Shown piece by piece: positions 22,866 through 31,484 of a stretch of 64,000 nucleotides of DNA. Numbering within the stretch: position 1 is the first letter of the stretch; each line of letters begins with the position of its first letter. The notes beneath the pieces are model-generated. The model saw only the letters and a program-made list of their open reading frames with translations. It was not told where the DNA came from and made no database searches. Made by a program: the position numbers and the translations under genes. This DNA is from Phaffia rhodozyma. Lineage: Eukaryota > Basidiomycota > Tremellomycetes > Cystofilobasidiales > Mrakiaceae. The DNA lies in assembly GCA_014706385.1 (NCBI GenBank), contig JACGZH010000002.1, positions 2,388,467 to 2,452,466 of the forward strand, written 5' to 3'.

Positions 22866-25177
22866 ATGTTTAGAACACCTCCGGCTGCAGCTCCGGCTAC
22901 AGCTCGCCCGTCAGAACAGATGGCCACCACCACCGCCGCCGCTGCCCCGGCAGTTCCATCAGATAGCTCGACCGGAACAGACCTCCCGACCTCGGCGGCC
23001 TCCACATCGACTTCAGCCCCGTTAGGAGATTCAGAGAACGCTCAGGTGTCGTTCATCAAGAGTCTAATGGATCAAAAGTAAGGTTCTTCTCTTATGCGCT
23101 TAGGAAGAGACGGGGAGGCGAAAGGCAGCTTGGTATACTGAACGGATCTGGACCGTTTGATGGTCCTTTCTACTTTCGACTAGTCCTTACTTTTCGGCAG
23201 GAGCCGGACTGATGGTGCGCTTCTCCTCTTTCTTTTTCTTTATCCTTTTTTTTTTCTTCCTTTCCTTCTTTCTTTCTCACGCCGCACGACCTTCACCCGG
23301 ACGCTTTCTTTGTTGCTGTCTTTTCTTCTCTCTGTAGGGAATAACAGCAGGACTCGCCGTCGGTCGACGTTTGATCACACTCGGGACGACACTAGCCCAA
23401 CGGCGGATGCTGGTGTCACTCGAGATCTCATCGAAAGACCATGCGTACCCGTGGTTTCTCGAATGGATGGCGGTCAACTCCCAACAGATCCCGCCAGGCT
23501 CGCTCGCTGCCGGCAACGGACCGCTCTCGATCCTGAGGGATCCGACAGGCTGGTGGAACCGGATCGGGCAGCTCAAAGGGATCAAGAGCCACGAGCTTAG
23601 TGTGGAAACTAGCTACAAGAAACACGAAAACGGGGCGAGCGAGGCTTTGTTTAGTTTGGTGCCCGGACCGGGAACCCATTGGTTCAAGTACCAAGGGGCT
23701 TGGATGCAGGTATGTCTATCGATCATATGTGTGTGTGTGTATGTGTGTGCGCGCAGGGTACTCGACGGTGTGAGAAACACGCGAAACAAAGTACAACAGA
23801 ACATAACAAAAACAATCGTTCTTTTTTTTTCCTTTTCTTTTCTTTTCTTTTCTTCTTTTCTTCTTTTCTCCTTTTTTTTTGGTCCCCTTCTTAAACTCGG
23901 TTGAACACAGGTCAAGAGGGATCGATCACAAAAACAAATGGACATGCATAACGGTTCCCCGTGGGAGACTCTCACCCTCACGACGCTCTCGCGGGATCGA
24001 GAGTTGTTTCCGGACCTGTTGTCCGAAGCCCGGGCGCTCGCCCAACAGGGTGAAGAAGGCAAGACGGTGGTCTACACCGCGTGGGGTGTGGAATGGCGAC
24101 CGTTCGGGAAGCCTCGGCGGCGGCGGGAGATGGGTAGTGTGGTGCTCGACAGAGGGGTGAGCGAGCATGTCGAGGGGGATCTCTTAAAGTTCCTCCGACG
24201 GGGCAAATGGTACGCGGAGAGAGGGATCCCGTACAGGAGGGGGTACCTCCTCCACGGACCGCCTGGTTCTGGAAAGTCATCCTACATCCAAGCACTCGCC
24301 GGCTCGTTGGGTTACAACATTTGCTTGCTCAATCTATCGGAGCGAGGGATGACGGATGACAAGCTGGCACTCTTGTTGAGCTTGGTACCGGAACGAAGTC
24401 TGGTCCTGCTTGAGGATGTCGACGCTGCGTTTTCCAAGCGATCGCAGACATCTGAAGATGGGTTCGTCTCGTTTTTTTTTTGCTTTTTTTTTTTTTGCTT
24501 TTGCTTTTGCTTTTGTTCTTGCTTCTGCTTCTGCTTCTGCTCTTGAGTCTTGAAAGCTTACTCGACGCACCCACGCCCACGCCCACCCCCACCCCCACTC
24601 CCCCACACACGCTCAAACCGATAGATACCAATCATCCATCACCTTTTCCGGTCTGCTCAACACGCTGGACGGGGTGGCCTCTTCGGACTCCCGGATCATC
24701 TTTATGACGACGAACCATCTGTCGCGGCTCGACCCGGCGCTCGTCCGACCGGGCCGGGTCGACGTGGTTGCCTACCTGGGTGACGCGAGCGCGTACCAAG
24801 CCTCCGAGCTCTTCCGCCGGTTCTACGGTTCCTCGACGTCGGCTTCGATCCGGCCCCACAAGGGAGTGGTCGGTGGCGACGGCGACGGCGACGGCGACAG
24901 CGATGGGAACACCGGCGGGGACGAATGGAGCGCGGGGAATAGGGTGAACGGTCAGGTGGACGAACGGGCGGCGCTCGTCGGTCGGTTCGTCCTCGACAAA
25001 AAGGAGAGATCCAACAAGGCGATCAGCATGGCCGCCCTACAGGGGTTGTTCATCCGGTGTGAGGTCGACGAGGTCGAGAGGCAGCTGGAGGGTCTGTTTG
25101 AGGAGAGAGCTGTCGAGGTCGATACGTTAGGCGCAAAGGTCAAGCCGGGAAGGAATCTGAAGGAGCTTGTCGGTTGA
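22866..25177 (+). CDS. BCS1: Mitochondrial AAA ATPase BCS1
   Basis: Inner-membrane AAA ATPase that translocates the folded Rieske Fe-S protein and is needed for assembly of respiratory complex III. The start is at 22866. An Ala/Pro/Ser-rich leader is followed by a short exon with [11 protein letters not shown] and then [16 protein letters not shown], together forming the single N-terminal membrane segment region. The BCS1-specific domain covers [20 protein letters not shown] and FKYQGAWMQ. The AAA domain has [40 protein letters not shown] (Walker A) and [14 protein letters not shown] (Walker B), then an intron, then [34 protein letters not shown] and arginine-finger sequence. An unusual Gly/Asp-rich insert ([12 protein letters not shown]) lies between the AAA core and the C-terminal helices. 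GC content is higher than in neighbouring genes. Confidence 0.95.
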
Positions 25178-25702
25178 GGGAGGGGGAATAATCTTGAGGG
25201 AGAGAATCAAGGGAGGAAAGGAAGAAGAAAAAAGTTTCTTCCCCTTAGAGTATATATGTACTTGGATGGAATGATATCCGTCTCTTTTGCTTTGTAGGTC
25301 AAACCCCCCTCAAGGACCTAGATGAGGGACGATGTAAACGGAGGGGGGGGGAGTGTTTTGATTGACTGATCTTTTCTCTTGGTTGATGGTATGCCAAAGG
25401 GGAGAAAAGGCAAGGGGGTGGGATGAGGAAAGAAGAAAAGAAGGAAAGAGAAAAAAACATATAATATTCATTGAGAAAGAAAAGTATAGACCGGTCTTGT
25501 CAAAACAAGAGACAGAAAAGGAAGGACAAGAACGAGAAAGAGAGAGCATATAGGCGAGGGCGATCAAGATGGGCTGAGAGGGGGGGAGGTTCCAAGAGAA
25601 AGGGATCATGATTGGTGAGATGGCCTGTTGAACGAGGGAAGAAATAAGAAAGAGACTCACCCGGTATGGCCCAGTCTGTTGTCACGGAGCGTTAGAACAT
25701 GT
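25178..25702. other. Convergent intergenic region BCS1 / H3
   Basis: About 525 bp between two 3' ends. Purine-rich on the plus strand, with a G8 run at about 25344. No gene seen. Confidence 0.5.
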
Positions 25703-27136
25703 CTAGTATCGCTCTCCTCGGAGCCGTCGGGCGAGTTGGAGATCCTGTGAGAGAGAAAGAGAGAACAGAAAGGAATCTGATTGAGCGAGAGACGGCTGGC
25801 GATGGAAAAGAGAGAAAAGGGAAAGAAAATGCCAAGATGTGCGACTGACCTTGGGCTGGATGGTGACTCGCTTGGCGTGAATGGCAGCCAAGTTGGTGTC
25901 CTCAAAGAGAGAGACAAGGTAAGCCTCGGAGGCCTCCTGGAGGGCACCGATGGCGGAGGACTGGAATCGGAGATCAGTCTTGAAGTCCTGGGCGATCTCT
26001 CGAACGAGTCGCTGGAAGGGGAGCTTTCGGATGAGGAGCTCGGTCGACTTTTGGTATCGTCGGATCTCTCGGAGGGCGACCGTTCCGGGCCTTGGGGGCA
26101 GAAGAAAAAGTTCGAGAAGGATGGATGGGAAAAGAAAAGAGACGTGTCAATATGGGGAAGGACGGCGATTAGGAAGGGTTCAGGACGCGACAGACTTGTA
26201 TCGGTGGGGCTATGAGGGGGGAGAAGAGAGATGAATGAAGAGAACACGAAAGAGTAAGCGAGGAAGGAAAAAGAAGAAAAAAGAGGGGAATCCGACGCGT
26301 CGGAAAAGAAGAAAAGACGCGTACCTTCTTGACACCTCCGGTGGCTTGGGCGGGGGCGGACTTTCGGGCGGCCTGAAGAGTGGAGAGGGGAGGGAATAAT
26401 GGTGGTAACGGTGAATCAAGAGGGGAAGAGTAGAAGGATTGGGTAGGAAGGGAGGGAGGGATCGGGAGGATCGGGAATAAGCGGTTTGATGGGATGGATG
26501 GAGGTGACTGCGGGTTCGAGGGCTTACCTTTGTGGCGAGTTGCTTTCGAGGGGCCTAGAGGGGGGGGGAGTGAACGCGTGAGTCTTTTGTGCGAGTGCAT
26601 GAAGAGAGAGATAAAGGGAAGAAAAAGAAAAAGGAGACGAACCTTTCCTCCGGTGGACTTTCGGGCGGTTTGCTGTGGTAGGTTTGATGTGCGCGTTTTT
26701 GGGGGGGGGAGGGAAGGAAGAGGAAGGGGATAGAAAAGAAGAAGAGAAAGAGAGGTAAAAGGAAGAGGACGGGGGTGAGATTGACGCGACAGGAGAAGGG
26801 TAGGAAAAGAGGCGCACGGGCCGGGTGGCGAGGATTAGAAGAGAAACCTGTCACTGACCTTTGTTCGGGCTTTATTGGGAGACGCACGGAGGAGGGGGGG
26901 AGGGAAGATGGAAGAGTGAGAAGAGTGAGAAGAGTGAGAAGTGAGAAGAGAGAAGAGAGAAGAGAAAGCGATCTGTTGCCACTCCCGTCGAGTGGGAAGG
27001 GACGGGAGATGGCAGGAAGGGGGGGAGAGCAGAGAAGAGAGGGAAGGGAGGAAAGAGAGGGGAAAAGAGGGGGAAAGAGGGGAAAAGAGAGAAAAGAGAG
27101 AAAAGAGAGAAAAGAGAGAAAAGAATACTGACCCAT
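25703..27136 (-). CDS. Histone H3 (eight coding exons, three micro-exons)
   Basis: Core nucleosome histone. Every coding exon was traced by hand: 27136-27133 (ATGG), 26869-26859 (11 nt), 26672-26643, 26554-26528, 26372-26325, 26209-26196 (14 nt), 26090-25850 and 25744-25703. They sum to 417 nt, i.e. 138 residues plus stop. The joined product reads [63 protein letters not shown], onward to [13 protein letters not shown]. It is canonical H3 except for a two-residue insertion (Gln-Ala) after position 31 and a C-terminal Tyr. K4, K9, K27 and K36 are all present. It lacks the extended loop expected of CENP-A. Introns are strongly pyrimidine-rich on the coding strand. The gene is not paired with H4 here. 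Confidence 0.96.
26196..26209 (-). other. 14-nt micro-exon of histone H3
   Basis: CCCCACCGATACAA between an ATAG acceptor and a GTCTGT donor. It encodes Pro-His-Arg-Tyr plus the first two bases of Lys, exactly the residues missing between GGVKK and PGTVAL in the flanking exons. Confidence 0.92.
26859..26869 (-). other. 11-nt micro-exon of histone H3
   Basis: CCCGAACAAAG between an AAAG acceptor and a GTCAGT donor. Joined to the preceding ATGG it encodes Ala-Arg-Thr-Lys, the start of the H3 tail. Without it the tail cannot be read. Confidence 0.9.
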
Positions 27137-27540
27137 TGTTGATCTGGCTAGATGGAGGAGGGGAGGAAGAAGAACGAGAACAGATGGATGGATGGATGGA
27201 TGAGAGTGAGAGTGAGTGAGATGATGTACAGGAAGAGAAAGAGAAAGAGAAGGAAGAGAAGGAAGAGAAAGAAGAAGAAGAAGAAGAAGAAAAAAAGAAC
27301 TGACCTTGCTGTTTCTTCTTTCGGTGTGGTTGATCGGGGGGGAAAGAGGGAAGACGAAGAAGAGAGGGGGGAGGGGCAGCGAAAGACACTTAAGGGGGGG
27401 GGGGGAAGCGCAAAGGGGCCAAGCAGGCAAGATCAAGCACAAAGGGGGGGGGGAAAGCCAGAAAGCCAGAGACAACGAGGGAGCCAAAGAGATTCCCACA
27501 GAGCCAATAGGGAAATCCAATAGGGAAATCCAATAGGGAA

Positions 27541-27680
27541 ACACACTACAGACACACTACAGACACACTACAGACACACTACAGACACACTACAGACACA
27601 CTACAGACACACTACAGACACACTACAGACACACTACAGACACACTACAGACACACTACAGACACACTACAGACACACTA
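27541..27680. repeat. 11-bp minisatellite (CACTACAGACA)n
   Basis: About 12.7 nearly perfect head-to-tail copies of an 11-bp unit. It is flanked on the left by three copies of a 13-bp unit (CCAATAGGGAAAT, from about 27504) and on the right by two degenerate copies of a roughly 26-bp unit (ACACTAGGAAATACAC..., 27699-27755). Confidence 0.95.
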
Positions 27681-28057
27681 GAAAAGACAGTACAGAAGGA
27701 CACTAGGAAATACACTAAAGAAATACACTAGGAAATACACTAAAGAAATACACTAGAAAAACACTACAGAAAGGACGGTAAGGAGAAAATTCACTGACTC
27801 ACCCTGTTGTACTCTCATTCCCTCAGATAACCCTAACACGTTCACCTCGGTGCCTGTCCCTGTCCTCTGCTTTTTGTGTTTCGCCCGAGTGAGCTCCAAT
27901 GTGCCTCGATGTGCCCTGATGTGCCCTGATTCATCCTGTCCCTCCCTCCTGTGTCGTCTGACTTTTCTCTTGCCCATTGCCCGTTGCCCTTGCCGTTGTT
28001 GCTCCACAGAGCAGAACGCGCGCTCTCTCTCTCTAGCACTCTTTGCTCCAAGGGCCC

Positions 28058-28141
28058 TTTCTCTTCTCTTGCCCCTTCTCTTCTCTTGCCCCTTCTCTTC
28101 TCTTGCCCCTTCTCTTCTCTTGCCCCTTCTCTTCTCTTGCC
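28058..28141. repeat. 17-bp tandem repeat (TTCTCTTCTCTTGCCCC)n
   Basis: Five consecutive copies, the last slightly changed, in the upstream region of the heme lyase gene. Confidence 0.93.
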
Positions 28142-28181
28142 TCGCCTTCGCCTTCCCTCGTCTGGCTGTGGCTGTGTTTGC

Positions 28182-28258
28182 TCTTTCCTTTCCTTTCCTT
28201 TCCTTTCCTTTCCTTTCCTTCTCTCTCTCTCTCTTGTGTGTTTATTGCCTAGTGTGTG

Positions 28259-28306
<48 letters not shown>

Positions 28307-28307
28307 A
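28182..28307. repeat. Microsatellites: TTTCC and CTATCTA arrays
   Basis: About eight copies of a TTTCC pentamer (28182-28220), a short CT run, then about seven copies of the 7-mer CTATCTA (28259-28307). Confidence 0.93.
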
Positions 28308-28749
28308 CATTGTGTATTCCATGTTGTATCTTGCCTATCGCCTGTTTCCTATTGTTCTTTCTGCTGGTCTATCTCTCTCCCTCTCTCTGCTCCCTCTCCC
28401 TCTCTCCCTCTCCGTTGTGCTCTCCACTGCAAATGCTCTTCTCTCTTCTGTGTATACGACGTACACGGTACATGGCACGCACACTCTCTCTTACGTAATC
28501 TATACACACACCGTAACCAGGCTATTCCAGTTACACCGCCCAAAGCGTTACATTCCTTCGGCCGCCCCCCCTTCTTTTTCCCCCCCCCCCCCCTCACCTC
28601 CTCCCCTCCGCTTTCCAATCCCATCCGGTCGATTTCATCAAAGCCTGATTTGTCTTTTTTTTCTTTTTTCTTTTTTTTCTTTCTTTCTTTCTTTCTCTCT
28701 TTCTTTCCTTCCTTCTCTTCCTCGCATCTCTCTCTCTCTCTTCTCCCTC

Positions 28750-29827
28750 ATGTGGCCATTCTCATCAGCATCAGCATCTTCCCCCTCCTCCTCCCCGCCT
28801 TCAAGTGCAAACACAAACACAAACACAGACACAAACACAAACACCCCCCCGATAGCATCACCCCTCCAGCCTACATCCACTCCAGAAGACAAATGCCCGG
28901 TCGATGAACCGACTCGGCTCCGATGGCTGGCTAACCAGACATCTTCCTCCTCCTCCTCTCCCTCCCCTCATCCTTTCTCTGGCGCCTCCTCTACCCCAGC
29001 AATCCCAGCCACCCCGGCAGCCCCGGCAGAATCTTGTCCGGTAGACGAAACCACCCGACTCCGTTGGCTCGCCAACCAATCCTCCGGTCCTCACCCTTTC
29101 AGCTCGTCTTCCCCTTCCTCTCCTTCTCCTACCTCCTCCTCCCCCTCCACTGCTTCCTCCCTCGGCACAGACCGCGTGACGTCCTCGATCCCCAGATACT
29201 CCCAGTCAACCCTCCCGACACTCTCCCCACACGCAGACGCAGCGTCCTACTACGACCCAGACCAGACAAACTGGGTCTATCCCTCCGAGGCCCAGTTCTT
29301 CTCGGCCATGCAGCGAAAGAACCACAAGCCCAGAGAGGAAGACATGAAGAACATCGTTCCCATCCATAACGCCGTCAATGAAAAGGCCTGGAAGGACGTC
29401 CTCGAGTGGGAAAAAGGTCTCGGCGGACAGGACTGTGGGGGCGTCAAACTCGTCACCTTCAGAGGCACACCCGGCGAATGGACGCCTAGAAGTCTTATGA
29501 ACAGAGTTCTTTGGGGGTGAGTTTGGGTTTTTTTTTCTTCTTTTTTTTTTCTTTTTCTTTTCTTTTCTTCCCCCTTCAATCATCTACCGAACGTTATCAC
29601 TGACACTCTCCGTTCCTTCCTCCTCGGTCCCCAGCTACCAAGCGCCGTTCGACACACATCGATGGCTGGTCACCCGATGCGGCAAAGAAGTCACCTACAT
29701 CATCGACTTTTACGCCGGCAGATCCGGCGACATTTCCTTCTTCCTCGACGTCCGACCGGCGCTCGACAGTTGGGAAGGCATCAAGACCCGACTCGGCCTC
29801 GGCAAGGATCATCCCAGTCAAGAATAG
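28750..29827 (+). CDS. CYC3: Cytochrome c heme lyase (holocytochrome c synthase)
   Basis: Mitochondrial intermembrane-space enzyme that attaches heme covalently to the CxxCH motif of apocytochrome c (or c1). Exons 28750-29516 and 29635-29827 give 319 residues. The N-terminal third is Ser/Pro/Thr-rich and carries two near-identical heme regulatory motifs, CPVDEPTRLRWLANQ and CPVDETTRLRWLANQ, about 40 residues apart. The catalytic part follows: YYDPDQTNWVYPSEAQFF, AMQRKNHKPREEDM and VPIHNAVNEKAWKDVLEWE, in which the His of VPIHN is the expected heme ligand. Exon 2 contains PFDTHRWLVTRCG and YIIDFYAG. The splice joins LWG to YQAPFDTHRW. Yeast has two such enzymes (Cyc3 and Cyt2); which one this matches is not decided. 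Confidence 0.95.
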
Positions 29828-30226
29828 ACACACCGAGGGCAAGAAAATGGAAAAGCCAACAGCAAAGAGGGTCGATTGTGTGATCTTTTTCTTGAGAAAT
29901 TTCACACGTCGATCCGTTTTCTCCTTCTCTCCTTTTAGGTTTGTATATATATATATATATATGTGCGTTTGTGTGTGTGTGTGTGTGCGCATTCGTCGTC
30001 CTTGGACTTGCATTGGTACTTGCACTCGCTTGTTAACCCCCCTCTCGGCACATAGCCTATCACGAACGCGGGCGCCTTCCTTCCCCTCCAAAACGCAACT
30101 AGAAAGTTTCTAAAATTCATATATTATCCTTTCTTCCTTTCTTTCTGTCCTTCTAGAAGGAAAAAAAAAAGGATATGCAAGGAGGAAAAATAAAAAGAAC
30201 GATCGAGCGTTCTCAACATCTGGTGC
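29828..30226. other. Convergent intergenic region
   Basis: About 400 bp between the 3' ends of the heme lyase (+) and SNU13 (-). Contains AT and GT microsatellites (about 29944-29990) and A/T-rich tracts that could serve as polyadenylation signals for both genes. Confidence 0.5.
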
Positions 30227-31054
30227 TTAGATGAGGAGCTGAACGAGACACAAGCAACAAAGAGCAGTAAAACAGACAAAGAAAAAAAAAAACAAAAAAA
30301 ACTCGCGATCAGTCCGATGTAAATCAATATACACATTGAAAAAAGAGGCAACGATTTCTTCGACACCCAAGAAGCTCTGGACAACAACTCACCTTCTCGA
30401 CCTGGTTCTTAATGGCAATGATCTGGGCCTGGAGCTCCCTGGCCTCGTTGGTGGTGATCGAAGCGGCGATCACCGGTCGGGACACACCGCAAGCTCGTCC
30501 GAGAGCGGTCTTGGAAGGCAAGAACACGTAGGGCACGTTCTTGTCCTCACACAGCAACGGAAGGTGGAGCAAGATCTCGATGGGCTCGGTGTCTGTCGAC
30601 AGATAAAAACAAAGTGTACTCGATCAGCTCAAACTGAAACGCCTAACGCGCGTCTCTCCAACAAAGTATCTTGAACAGACGCAATGAAATGAAACAAAAA
30701 TTGACAAAGAGTTTTCTCCTCTCTCTCTCTCTCTCTCTCAACTATACGTACCAGCAGTCATGACGATCAACTCGCACACTCCTCGGTTAAGAGTCTTGGT
30801 GGCCTCGTTAGCTCCCTTCTTCAACTGCTTGAAGTGGGAAGCCTGCTGAACCAAATCAAGGATCTGAAAAAGAGATATATATATATATAAAAGAAGTCCC
30901 CAAGCAAATAGTTCGTCCAATCGGTCAGACGATGAACTCGTTTCCGTCTCTTTCAATGACCAAACACAGAAAGCAGCCTGGTCCTTACCTGGTTGGTAAG
31001 AGCGGCATCGGCAAGGGGGAAAGCCTTGGGGTTGGGAGCAGGAGCGGCAGACAT
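30227..31054 (-). CDS. SNU13: SNU13 / 15.5K RNA-binding protein (L7Ae family)
   Basis: Binds kink-turns in U4 snRNA and box C/D snoRNAs, so it serves both the spliceosome and rRNA modification. All four exons were traced: 31054-30989, 30863-30752, 30592-30393 and 30238-30227, totalling 130 codons including the stop, in line with a family length of 126 to 128. Key blocks are [60 protein letters not shown] and [17 protein letters not shown]. The RGANE-type RNA-binding motif appears as KGANEATK. The last exon is only 12 nt (Leu-Leu-Ile-stop), matching the LLV/LLI end of the family. The gene is divergent from NAA15. Confidence 0.97.
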
Positions 31055-31484
31055 GATAGAAAAATCTGTTGTAGCCCAATAAAGAAAGAAAGAAAGAAAG
31101 AAAGACGGCTCAAGCCCAAATGAGACTCGCGATCACCAGAGACCAAGAAAGAAAAGAAAAAAAAACACCAAGACAGAGGAAGGACTCACCGAGTTTTTAA
31201 TTGAAAGGTTTAGTGAATAAAGGGGACCTCACGACGGGGGATCACTGGTCAGGATGAAGAAGAACGAGAGATAGTATGGTGAAGTTGATGGCTTGAGGGA
31301 AACGAAAGAAGCGAGACCCAACAAGAAGAAATTTGAGGTCGACTATGGAATTTAGGTAAAATATGTAGAATATATGAATATTTATGTTCTATTCATCTAA
31401 ATCCCATCCCTCTCCCCCTCCCCACCACTACTACTACCACCTCTGTGTTCAGCCCATCTGCCAGTCCCCTGTACAACCGTCATC
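31055..31484. promoter_or_regulatory. Divergent region SNU13 / NAA15
   Basis: 430 bp between starts. It holds a GAAA microsatellite (about 31079-31103) and probably a 5'-UTR intron of SNU13 (a CT-rich acceptor just upstream of the ATG on the minus strand). Confidence 0.5.

Larger units (their letters stand above)
27137..28749. promoter_or_regulatory. Divergent region H3 / heme lyase, repeat-rich
   Basis: 1.6 kb between two start codons. It contains a probable 5'-UTR intron donor of the H3 gene (about 27303), poly-G runs of 10 to 13 on the plus strand (27394-27450), several minisatellites (listed separately) and a long pyrimidine tract approaching the heme lyase start. The long open frames here are low-complexity and not called. 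Confidence 0.6.

Noticed and set aside
26555..27544. 329-codon minus frame over the H3 upstream exons
   Set aside because: Pro/Leu/Ser-rich read-through of pyrimidine-rich H3 introns. The real H3 exons lie in other frames.
27850..28749. Long plus frame extending upstream of the heme lyase start
   Set aside because: Encodes only repeats and CT-rich tracts. The conserved protein begins at 28750.
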